Positions 25,015 through 36,600 of a stretch of DNA of 64,000 bases are shown here, piece after piece. The notes under the pieces are model-generated. The model searched no databases, had not been told where the DNA came from, and saw nothing but the letters and a program-made list of their open reading frames with translations. Source of the DNA: Marthasterias glacialis (taxonomy: Eukaryota > Echinodermata > Asteroidea > Forcipulatida > Asteriidae). The position numbers and the translations under genes were made by a program. The stretch lies in NCBI GenBank assembly GCA_911728455.2, contig OU452229.1, positions 13,736,076 to 13,800,075 of the forward strand, written 5' to 3'. The first letter of the stretch is position 1, and the number at the start of each line of letters is the position of its first letter.

Positions 25015-25684
25015 TCGCTTTGGCAACTTACACGGAGGAATAACGGTTTGGTTTTCTTTTTCGCTTTTTCCTGCGTCAGTGCAAACAAAAGAAAACCCAA
25101 AACAACAACATCAAAACAAAAACAACAGCAAAAACGAAAACGACAGCAACAACAAGAAGATGCGTACATTAAAAGGCGCAGTTCGTTCTGTGTTTCGTAG
25201 TAACTAGACTTCAAAGGAGCCGTAGGTTGTAAAGAAGTTATTGTTGAATTAGTGTACTGTTTCATAAAGCATTAAATACTTACAATTATGCGCCGGAACA
25301 AGCACAGACGTGCGCAGTGGGGTCTTTTATACAGGTAGACAACTTTAGTGGAAAGGGCTATTATTGCATGTCATGCTGTGACGTCAGGGGTGCGTTGACG
25401 ACAACACCGGAGAAAGCACTCTGATCTGTCTGTTAATGTGAGTAAAGAAAAAACGAAAGTCCAGATTTATTTCATGTTGGTGCATTAAGTAATTGCGGAC
25501 AACATGTAATACGGTAACAACACCAGCGGTGGTGGGGCTTTTTTTTTTTTTTTTCTTTCTTTCTTTTTTTCTTTTTTATTATTACAGGCAGTACCGGGCC
25601 CATAGGCTGGTGGAATCGGGGCTGGGGGATAGAACCACCCATCCCCAGACAAGAGAGTTCTGCTTTCGATTTAAAAGAAAAAGA

Positions 25685-25740
25685 AAAAGACACTTATAAA
25701 GTCCAGGGGTCGCAGGTTCAGATCCCGCTCCAGTTAATCG
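25685..25740 (+). mobile_element. Possible tRNA-derived SINE fragment (box B-like)
   Basis: 'ggtcgcaggttcagatcccg' fits a Pol III box B (GGTTCRANNCC) as found in SINE heads. No box A is visible at the expected distance upstream, so at most a fragment remains. Confidence 0.25.
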
Positions 25741-26103
25741 GTCTTTGTTCACCAAAAATTGAATTAGAATTTACCCCAGTCAGTTTTCCTTGTGGCTTTT
25801 TATTTAATATTTTTAATAATATATAAAATATATAGACAACGTATAAGAACAGCAAAGTGGAACCATTTCAAACATTTACAAAAACGACCTCACTATTCAC
25901 ATCAGCCTTTAGGAGCCTTAAGGAAGACGTCAACCTGCAAACACAATTTAAAATCAATATAAAAACTACTTATTCAAAGAACAAACAGTAGATTTGTAGT
26001 TGACATTCAATATTAAACCATTTTGTTTTACGGCTGCTGTGTAGTTGTTGTCAGGTTCCCTTTTCAACAAGATAATGTTGAAAGTTGTCAGCTGCAAAAA
26101 AGG

Positions 26104-26159
26104 GACCCAACTATTTGTTCTTTGGCTTCCATGGAAGCCAAAGAACAAATAGTCGGGTC
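26104..26159. repeat. 56-bp near-perfect palindrome
   Basis: The sequence is centred between 26131 and 26132 (ttccatggaa). The central 44 bp (26110-26153) are perfectly self-complementary. The next six pairs continue with one mismatch (a26109 against c26154). There is no loop, so it would extrude as a cruciform. It abuts (CAA)n and the dispersed repeat copy B. Confidence 0.85.
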
Positions 26160-26194
26160 AACAACAACAACAACCATCATGAACCATGTAACCC

Positions 26195-26500
26195 ATGACA
26201 TCACATGTTTACAAAAGAGCCACAGAGCCTGGACGTCCTGCATGGCATGATTTGCACACAGCCCAATGCAAGACAACATCAAATTTTATATTTTATGGAG
26301 ATTAGCCTGTCTGATTTTCATCAACTTTTGATTGGAAGAAAGAGGCACATCTCAAAACGTGTACAACATGTTATTTTAATAATTCTTTAATCTGCGTGGG
26401 AATTATGAGACAGAATGTAAATTTTCCCACTTGACCAGTGCAGTATCTTGCCTGCCAGAAAAGCCCGGGAATGTACAAGGTCGCTCTTTATTTTTGTAAA
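26195..26500 (+). repeat. Dispersed repeat, copy B (paired with 6195-6500)
   Basis: This is the same sequence family as 6195-6500, in the same orientation about 20 kb away. It shares 'cacatctcaaaac', 'agtatcttgcctgcca' and 'gaatgtacaaggtc'. It begins just beside the 26104-26159 palindrome, which may mark one end of the element. Confidence 0.65.
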
Positions 26501-26814
26501 CAAAGGTTACATGGTAGGATGTCCAGTTGAAGTAAAAAGCAATAAATCAAAATAAATAGGCCTAAATCAAATCAGGACGGCCAAGAAAAAGGTTGAGGGC
26601 GTACTATACAACTTTGTAGTAGATTTTAGGAAGAGTAAATTTATTCCTATTCCCTAGTTTTCAATAAATACACCATTACAACCATTCCCTGGTTCTCAAT
26701 AAATACACCATTACAACCATCGTGTGAAACTTTCATCTTTCAGTACAGGCTTCAGTAAAAAAAAGAGGACAAAAAAAACATTAACAGACAAACAAATAAA
26801 CAACCCAACACGCC

Positions 26815-26965
26815 CACAAACAAACAAACAAACAGACAAACAGACAAACAGACAAACAAACAAACAAACAAACAAACAAACAAACAAACAAACAAACAAA
26901 CAAACAAACAAACAAACAAACAAACAAACAAACAAACAACAAACAACAAACAAACACACAAACAA
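26815..26965. repeat. (CAAA)n microsatellite, about 35 units
   Basis: The run is almost pure, with three CAGA variants near the 5' side. Frames reading Val-Cys-Leu-Phe or Lys-Gln-Thr-Asn repeats are artefacts. Confidence 0.95.
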
Positions 26966-27699
26966 GGGCGTTCTTTGAAGGGGGTATTGAACTGTTTTTT
27001 TTCCCTTGACTTTGGCAGTATTTTCAGGAGGAATGTTTTTCTGGAGGAATTGTTCTGGTGTGACTTTTATTAGAGGTAAGCGTTTAGATTCTCCTGAAAA
27101 GAATAATGTACTTTCGACTTAAAGTTTTAATTTTTTTTCGGGCTGCTTTTAAAATGTTACAGGTCGCTGTTATTGAATATCTCGATCGCGCCAATTTATT
27201 TCCCTATCAATCACGTGACGCACGGCAGGTTGCTCCTGTTTGCTCCTGTTTAATTGAGTTCGTGCTCTGTGTTTGTTTGTGTTTGTTTTTTTTGTTTTTT
27301 TGAGTGATGGCTAAAATTTACCAACCCAGTTTGTAACATGTAAGCTGTTTAGTCTTGACATCGACACTGTAGCAATCCGTCAACTGATTAAAAAGAAGGA
27401 ATAACCTTATTTTGAAGAAGGGTTTTCTACTTTTTTTATAAGTAGGTATCAATGATAGCCACCGAAAGTACTACCCTACTTTCCCCTGACTTTCTCAACA
27501 ACGAAATACGCCAAATATTTTGATTGATTCATCTAGTTCAACCCGTCCGCCCTATTTTTTTCCCTCCAAAGTAAATAACCATAAAATTAAAAAGAAACAT
27601 GCACACTATAACCCCTTTCCGTGTATATGCATCCAATTAATCAACAGAAATTCGTCATTCGTCGTGAGTAGGTGGAAGAAACAACAAACAAAAAAACAA

Positions 27700-28029
27700 G
27701 AAAATATTGAGATAAAGAGAAAGATCAAGGAACGAAATTCCAACCAATTAGATGACTGGATTGCGTACACACCGACGCGAAGTGCTTCCGCAGATGCACT
27801 GGCCCTTCGTGATCCATGACGCGCAGTGGGTATTCAAGTCTGCAACTTAAACCGTATATTAGAGGCAGACTGTGCAACCGAACAGTTAGAAGTACGAGTG
27901 CGTGTACAGAGGACGACAAAATATAACAGGCTTTTAACACAACAGCGTCGTTTTGGTGTGTGTGTGTGAGTGTGTCGACAAGCAGAGTGCATTCTGATAG
28001 TGGTGTGCGGGCCCCAGGTTGGAGTCACC
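27700..28029 (+). promoter_or_regulatory. Putative promoter and 5' UTR of the precursor gene
   Basis: This stretch is more GC-rich and less repetitive than its surroundings. It holds a ccaat box (27742-27748), a half CRE-like atgacgcg (about 27816), TATA-like gtatatta (27854-27861) and aaatataa (about 27919-27926), and a short GT run (27955-27970). Either TATA-like box would place initiation 70-150 bases before the ATG. No exact start site can be fixed by eye. Confidence 0.4.
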
Positions 28030-28042
28030 ATGGAAAGAACAG
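28030..28042 (+). CDS. Coding exon 1 of the precursor gene (start codon exon)
   Basis: The exon encodes Met-Glu-Arg-Thr plus one base of a Gly codon, then a good donor (G|gtacgt). The start context CACCATGG is a strong Kozak match, and I see no upstream ATG between about 27860 and 28029. One leftover base requires the next exon to start with two bases. Exon 2 supplies GA, which makes Gly5 and runs directly into the hydrophobic signal-peptide core. It is too short to be found by an ORF scan and is recognised only through the splice join. Confidence 0.75.
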
Positions 28043-30580
28043 GTACGTGGTGGAAGAGCACAGTCGTTCAGCTCAGGAACTGACTGTTACAAGTACTATA
28101 TAAATAAAAATTAAAATAATAGTAATTACAATGTTTTTCCCTATGATTTTTGTCATTGTTTGGGAGTATGATTATTTATCGCAGGATTTTCGGACTGATA
28201 TAAGTACCATACTGAAAAATAAAAATAACTTATTCATTTAACTGTTGATTTACTTTCTCTCAAGATGGTATGTAATTGTGGACAGATATGAACAATTCTT
28301 GCAGGAATTGCCAACTGCCAGTGGCGTAACTAAAGGAGGGGGGCACGGGGGCGGGGGGGGGCGTGCCCTCCGAAATGATGTCCGTGCCCCCTTCCCCCAC
28401 CCCCCCCCCCCCCCCCCCCATTTGAAATCTGGACTTTTGAGATCAAAAATTACCAGACTAAAATGTTACATTTTAAGAGCTTTTACAAAGTAATTTCAAT
28501 GTTTTTAAAACTACTTTTTCTTATTTACACGCACAATGTATTTTGTTTTACCTCAACACGTCAGAAGAGCGCTGAAAGGGTGTTTCTTTTTTGGGGAAAA
28601 TGGAAACTACAGTTTTAATCGGCCAAAAGTGCACCCCTTGGAAAAAAGGTGACCCCCCCCCCTGCCCCCCCCCCCCCCCCCCGTAAAATTATACCCTAGT
28701 TACGGCACTGCCGACTGCCAACAAGTATACGGGTGTTGTTATGCTTATCTTTCACACTTTTTTTGTTTGAATTTAAAGTTTATTGTAGGTTCGTGTGTGA
28801 TGCCTCCAATTTTGGACACGATCATTATTTTTCTTGTTACTTCATTTACCGTAACTGTTCTTTTCACTTGATTTAGTATAAAACATTTTTAAAAAGGCAG
28901 TAGATTGAGCTTCATACAGCTTACTGTTTTATCACCGTGGGCAAATCTCAAAATTACATGAACAAATTGAATTATTGGTTATAATAAATAACAATAACTA
29001 GTTTTATTGTATATGTACAGCGCTTTATCCACTGGCGTCTCAAAGAGCTTATTATCATTGTACGATACAGTTTTTGGAATTTTTAAAATTATAAGACCCA
29101 GTTATGCAGCACCTTATAATGGTTTAAGGTGCTGCGGCGAATTAAGCATGCTCTTAATCAAAGTTTATCGCGTTGTAAAATCTGTCTGTTGAGTTGAACT
29201 TGTTCGCTGATTATGATACTTCTAAATGTCTTCTTTGGCGAATTATTACAGGTTTCTTTGAAATGTAAAAAAAGAAAGAAAACAAACATATTCAAATTCA
29301 GTCATTGCACTAAGATGAGAGTTACTTACTGAATAAATGTATATATTTATTATCTACCTATCTATTGGCGATTCTATTAAATCACTATCATATATGGGTC
29401 CATTAAGATAGAAAGATAGATAGATACATAAAAGGTTTGTTCAGATTGTAATCACAGTATGAACAAAACGAATTGCAACAATTTAACATCAATAAAAGTC
29501 AATAAATGAAATAAAAGAATTCAATTTAAAATCGCTTATAAAAAAAGCTCTCCTCTTCCAGTAACTGACATGACTTATTCTCAAAATGGTTTGTCAGCAA
29601 AATGTTTTCTGTCCACATAACTTATATCTCTTTATCGTTTCAGTCTTTGTTCAACCTGTCTGTCATTACGTTCTTGTTCCTCTGTACGTTTCGTTTGTCT
29701 GTCCACCAGGCATGACTAGGCCCCAGCTTCTTGAAGATGCCTCCATAATTCTTTTCTTTTTCTATCTTTTGAAATGGATTTTTGATTACTTCTTGAATTC
29801 AATTGGTTTGGTTGTGTAATTGTTTACAAATGTTCATGAAGTATGGAAATAAATGTGAGCATTTGTTAAAATAAACCAATTAATACACATAAAGTTTTAA
29901 ATTGTTCTATTCTTGTTAAATATTTTCAGTGTTTAATTGTACTACTAACTCATATTTACTAATTCATATCATTAATGATGATTCCATTGCTATTCCACTC
30001 TGAGTGAAAGTGCAAATGCAAAAGATCTTTCTCCTTCTTCTTCCCTGGACTCTTTAGTCAGATTGTCTTTGCCAAATAGTTCCAGAGGTGTAAAACGATA
30101 GGGGTCGTTATGGCCGTCTACGTAATGGAACCTTTTTATCGGTTCCGTGTATATAATATGCCAATATTGAACTTGACTTGTTGGTTCAGCTTCGCCGATG
30201 GCTGGCGATCCTTCCACGGGGATAAATGGGGAGTCCACGGCAGAATGGAGTTCTGTGCAAACAACCAACTGGGATCATGCCTGCGTTATTTGCTTGATTG
30301 TGTATAGTTCATTTGATCGTAATTGGAATGTTTCAGATCGAATCACAAAAGCTATTATACAAATTGATGGTTTCTTTTTTTTACTTGATGGGGATAGTGG
30401 AATATTGTTGTTGTTGTTGTTTTTTTTTTGTTTTTTTTGAGGGGGGTCAATTCATTTCCAAGCTTGAATTCAATGTTCAGGGTAATTCCATTGGAAAGTG
30501 GGAATGAGCTAAACATTCCAATGTTAGTTAATGATTATATTCTTCTTTTGTTTGCAAAATGCATTCAAGTTCATCTGGCC

Positions 30581-30611
<31 letters not shown>

Positions 30612-33600
30612 AATGCAAATAAGTGATTAATGTTTTGTTTGGCAACCTTTGAAATCTAAACAAATAATGTGTTTCGGCTCGTTTAATGTGGTTACGATCA
30701 TCTAACTACCAAAGTGTCCCAGTAGAAAATGTATACAAAAAATCCACTGGAATTATCAAACAACTGCAACCAATTATGAAGTCAGTCTCCCGGGCAGTAA
30801 CTGCGGAATTGCCCTTCACGTTTGAGTGAAAACAATGGCTTGTTTTTTTTTAACACGCGGACAATAATATTGTTAACTTGAGCTTATTGTCCACACTTTG
30901 TATGACCCACGTACACATGAAATCAAAAACCTGTAAAAGTTTAAGAAATAAACTGTTTTCCCCCTCTCAATGTAGTCTCGTGATATATTCGGGGTTTTTA
31001 ACCTTGTTCCGGGCGAATTTGCATAAAACAGGGGGAAAATGTTTGAGTTATTGCTAATATGTTTCTTGTTTTTGTTTTTTTCCCCCTTCTGTCTCTCCCT
31101 ATCCAGGAATTTATTGTGTTCTTCTGTCGCTACTGGTCATAGTCACAATTCACACGTGTATAGCACAGAAACCAGACCTAATAATACGTTACGGCAAATC
31201 CTTCCCATCTCGGCCAAGGCAAATGCCGAGGTCGCCCTTCTATGCCAAACGGAACGAGGTGTTCCTACCCGACAACAGCGACTTCCCACTGGACTTCACG
31301 AGAGATGAGCAAATGGACACGGACAAGGCAGCAATTGATGGTAAGTATACGTTCGGGTGCAATTCCCGTGGGATAAGGTGACGATGCCCTACTTGTTATG
31401 AAGTGTGTCTGGTGGGCGGGGGGGGGGGGGGTTGGATCACCCGCTAGAATTTCCCATTAGCAAAACAAATGATGGCATGATTCATAAAACATGACACCGA
31501 CACTTGTGTGCGTATAACAACACAACGTTTTAAGCTTTCTGCAGTAACGATGTTGTCATTCACAAATGCCGTTTTAAACGCCGGATTTTGCACCACTTTC
31601 AAAACTCATTAGAAGCCGTACAGATTGAAACTTATAGGGTCATTCCTACAACTTCCTACATATACTTAAGCCACGATGACGTATTGCTGATGTTTTTCTC
31701 AATCTGTTTTCTTGATCGTGTTTTGCCTTTCACTTATGTCGCCGATGGACTGTATTGTACTATACCCCCCCCCCCCCCACTGTAGAAGTATTTTAATTCA
31801 CAAACTTAAAACAAAATTCAATTCAAAAATTGAATGATCTTAAAATATTCTTTTAACTTTTCCCACTGTTTGGAGATAGCGATGTCCAAGTTGGTTTTGT
31901 ACACAAAAGCGAAGCGAGCACGTTCTCGTTCCCTCAAAACATCCATATCCCTATTGTTAAAGCCCTCGGCTTCAACGGGGAGACGCCCCCAAAGTTTTCA
32001 TGAAATAGTTACGTAAACCAATGTTTCTTGGAAGCAATCAATTATTGTATGGTTAACGTTTCTAAAGCTATCTGTATATCTACACGCATTATACGACGTT
32101 ACATTTGTTTTTACCTCCACGTCAGATTATCTTATATGAAAACAAAAAAGTAAACGGCATATAAAGAGAACGAAAGTGGGCTTGTTTAGAAAACAAAATG
32201 AAACGGAAACTACAGTTTTAATTGGCCAGAAGTGCCCCCTAGAAAAAATGGTGCACCCCTTATGCCCTCTGAAATTCTACCCTAGTTTTGCCGCTATCGA
32301 CCACATCGACCGACAATGTCGATGCAAGGTTGATGTTTAGGCCAATATTATATTTTTTCTAAGGACTGCCTTCTCAAAATTATCTTTTTCATATTAAATT
32401 CTGTCCGTTGGAGAAGAAAAAAGTTGCTATTCTCTAAAAACGTGGAAGTATAATAAATTCAAGCTACCTCACGAAATTCCGATCCTAGATTCATATTTTT
32501 TCAGCAACGGTTCCTTCGCTGTTTTGTGCAAGCCCTTTACACGCCATTCGTCGCACGCCACTGAAGCAAACGGGAACAGCAATTATACCATCCCGTACAT
32601 GGTTCTTATGGTTAGACTGAATTCCCCCAAAGGGTAGCGTCTCTGGTTTCAACTTCCGACCTTCTCTCATTTTCCTCCTCATTTCCCCCCTTTTTTTAAG
32701 TATACAACCTGCTATTCTGTGCCCCGCAATCTTCCTGCTATAATGCATCCTGTGTAGGTAAACTTTCTAGTTAAAGGGAAAGGGGACCATTGGTTTTTGG
32801 AAGAATAAATTCATTTATTCTTATTATTCTTATCTTATTTCTTTCATCAAACATATACATCAGAACTCGAGCGATATACTTTATAATACATTATATAGTT
32901 CCAATAACTTGCTCATAGAGAGTTTGTGGATGGAGGTCTCTAAAAAGCACAGCTTGTCGCGTGAGACCTCTCTCGATACAAGAACAAAACAACAATAATT
33001 ATAACAAGACAAACTTAGTAACAACTCGTTGATTGGTATTACTAGTGTATAAAGATAAACCTGAGATAAGCAAGAAACACAAAGCATGTTTAGTCACTAG
33101 TTCTATTATCAACACATCATACACAGCCAACCTGATAGAAAAAAATACTTCATCAAGGATGGGTTGATCCCAAGATACGGTTTGTGTTTTGCCAGGATTT
33201 GTTTGAGTTTAAATTGAGCTTATTTCGATGTCAACATTCGAAGTGAAGCAATGTAAACTTCGGGTCATCATATTTTGTTTTCTTTACTTTGAGAGCATAT
33301 AAAAACAAGATAATTTGTTATGAGGGTTTAGCAGTGGTATGAACTTTATAAACAATGCGATTGAAGATGGGGAAAAAAGACCTAATCGTTTTGTAAATTA
33401 AAAATAGTGTGTTTTTTTTGTAAACTATTTGGTTATTATTTTGTATTGATCGATCATTTACCGTATCTCGTCCTTAAAGCCTGTTGATGACACGCTATTT
33501 CATCACAACCCCATCCCCAAACATTATTCCATCAACTTCTTTCTCCAGTCTATAATTTATGGGCCCTGGCTTTTTATCCTGGTACCCAAGCCCATGTATT

Positions 33601-36600
33601 TTCCTTTTTCTTTCTGTTTTCGACTAAAACATTCCTCCCCCAAACTTTGATCCTCAACTAATATTACAAACAAAAAATAAAAGACATAAATAAAAGACTC
33701 ACTTTATTGAAACGAAAATCTAATTAGTTTGGTGATAAATGCTTGTTTTCAAAATAAATAAGTATTTTGAGAAGAATATGGTGTGTTAATGGTAAAAGCA
33801 AAAGAATTCCGAGAAAAACAATAATCAGTTTTCGATTAGCTAACCTAACCTTGCCCTCACATTCAATCGCAACCATAAAATCGTTGAATCGAAGTCATAA
33901 AAAAAAACAGTTTAATATTTGAAAAAGTCTGACGCTGGTTATTGAAGATCTTCCCAAAATGACCATTTCTGGGGAAGACTTGGTTGAAGGATAGAGTAAT
34001 TTTGCGCTATAAGTAGCCATATCGAATGCACTTAAGGAATAAATCAGTTTTCGATTTCACCACTCTGCATCCAATCAACAACAACAAACAGGGTGTTTGT
34101 TGTCATTTTGAGGGTTGTCAATTTCCATTCTCACGTTGAAGATCACGGGTGTACACGTACGTGTTGTTTTAAATCTTCTTACTCGTACACCTTTGTTAAA
34201 TCTTATTTTCGTGAGGCACGCGGTCACTCCGTTGTTTTTCTCCAACCACATCTTGAACCAGATGAGCGGATGCTCTTTGATTTACGCACACCCCTAAAAA
34301 AAAACACGTCAATAAAATAATACCATTTGCGTCCCTGGAATTTTGTTTTGTCTCGTTTAAAGTCAAAACAACCGATGGTCATGGACAGCCCGACATTTGT
34401 ATTTGAGGGCTGTAGGACTAACTATGTTCTTTAATTAATTAAATGAACAAAAATAGTTATATGTATTTATATACATCAAAAGTGATCATGGAGGCCAATG
34501 GCTGGTGGTGGTGTAGCCATGGAACGGTATCGAAGATCGGCAGGTGTTCGGAGATTAACATGGCGCGGTACTGCTGCCGTGAACGGCGTCTACGAACCTT
34601 CAAATGTGGCAGCATCCGGCCTCGATATAATTTACTCAAAACAAAGGAAGACAATAAACTGCCGGATAATTATTACATACCGGTAAATCTTGACGGTAGG
34701 CACTCGAGTGCGGTACGTTTGCTTAACCCAAATAATGAGTATACGGACTGAAAAAGAGTTCCTTCCTCCGTTATTTAATAGTGCGCCTTCCCCCTGAAAA
34801 CAGTGGTATTAGGCTTTAATTACTCTGCTGACGTCAGTGTCCGATACCCAGTCTCTACACACACGCACACACAGTAGAAACTGCCGGCTTGCCGAGTCTC
34901 AAGGGAGAGGGACCGGTTTGTTTCAGGGGTGTGGCATGCTTCCGGGAGAGCATGGAGAAAGGCTCGGCAGTTTTAAAGACGAGCATTGTCGTGTTTTTAA
35001 TGCAGTGGCGGGGAAAGGGACTCTTTTAATGAAATCCCACGCTCGAGTTGTGTATCCGTAAATACCTGTACACACAAAAGAAAAAGCACACTGAATCCAT
35101 TAGGTTACAACCAACCTTGATTTTGTATCTTCAAATTACGCTCAATTAGTGACATGCCATTTATTCGGATGACAAGACATATATTTATACGGCCATGTGG
35201 ACTTATTAATAATGAATGGAATTTTAGTTTCATGGTTGCCTTGGCCAGATAATGCAACATTGTCAGTCGATGTAAATTAGCTTTTGCTTATATTTTCTAG
35301 CATGTTTAAAGATATTGAAATAACATAAACAATAATAACAAATAAAACATTAGTTTCAGTGCGTCGTCAAAGCCCGATAAATGTCCACGGCAATTCGACA
35401 TCTTAAATCTAGGAAGTCTTTACAGGGAGATGAATTGTCGCAGCAAGTCGACCTCTCAGTTTCAGCAAGTCGACTTGTCGACAGATAATTTATCCACAGA
35501 ACGTCGACATCTTAGGTTTAGTAATTATTCACGGAGAGATAAATTTTCATGGCAAGTCGACAACTCAGTTTCAGTAAGTCGTCGTGAGATACAACATATC
35601 AGTTTCAGTGAGTCGTCTTTGTCGTACAAATTTCTTGGCAAGTCGACATCGGACCTAGGAAGCATAGTAAGGAAACTTTAGGTGACAAATGACTCGGACA
35701 GATGTAATAATCATCGTGAGAAGACTGTCTTATTCCTGAGATCATTATTTCTGTATTCCATCTTTTTATGAGAAATTACCTCAGTAACTTGGAAACGCGG
35801 ATGACCTTTTTAAGCTTCCGTAGTGAAGTCTTCACGGGAAGATAAACTTTCACGGCAAGTCGACATTTTAGATTCAGTTAGTCGACATCTTAGATTCAGT
35901 TAGCCTTTTGTAGAGATACACAATCAACGCAAGTTGACTTCTTAACCCCAGTAAGTCAACTTGGCAAGTTAAATTGCCTCGTTATCTAAATAATTGTTAC
36001 GTCAGTCTTGAAGCTCCGTAGAATGCCGTTATATTACTTTTCAAATCAATATTCCCTCTTAGCGAGTTGAGTAGAAAACTCCGAGTATGTATATTAAATT
36101 GTACAAAAAGAGGGGGAGGGTGGGGGAAACTCTGTCGTGACAATAATCGACCCATCTGTTTGCACACTGATCAATGCTGAAAATGAGTTAAGCCAACACG
36201 GCAACAAAAATAACACTGACTGCTATTACATTGCCTTACACGTTGGCCCTTCATTCTTGGCTTTAAAACAGTGGCAGTCACAAAATGTGTTTTGATAGCG
36301 CTCGTGTTTTGTTTTTTTTGTTTTTTTTTTGCTTCTTCTTCTTCATCTTGCAGCGCAGGGCGAATGTTTAACCAGTATCGATATGGCATTCGTTATTACG
36401 GTAATGGCCAATTTTAGCTGGTTGGAAGGACGCATTCTCCCCTCAGACATCCATACATGTGGTTCACGTTTCATCTGTGGTACCCACTTAACTAAGCCGG
36501 CGTCCGTTTTGCCTTATTATCGTTGCCGCTCTGAGAGAAAGGAATACAGTCAACCCGCAAATTTGAACAGTCGTTAGAGCGTACACAAACATTATTTCCA

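Larger units (their letters stand above)
22661..26103. other. Intergenic DNA
   Basis: Includes the LINE-tail-like segment 23445-23515, the 24766-25014 open frame, a CRE at 25379-25386 and T-rich sequence at 25540-25580. 23100-23240 is GC-richer but shows no frame or RNA fold I can support. Confidence 0.4.
28043..31106 (+). other. Intron 1 of the precursor gene (about 3.06 kb)
   Basis: The intron starts gtacgt and ends in a T/C tract plus cag. It contains the hAT-like MITE (28319-28710), a GCAGCACCTTA hairpin (29106-29135), the antisense open frame (29990-30268) and A- or T-rich tracts at 30410-30440 and 30578-30609. Nothing else in it looks coding. Confidence 0.65.

Noticed and set aside
34837..35061. 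74-codon frame in a GC-richer island
   Set aside because: A second frame is equally open, there is no supported acceptor or donor, and no motif is recognised.
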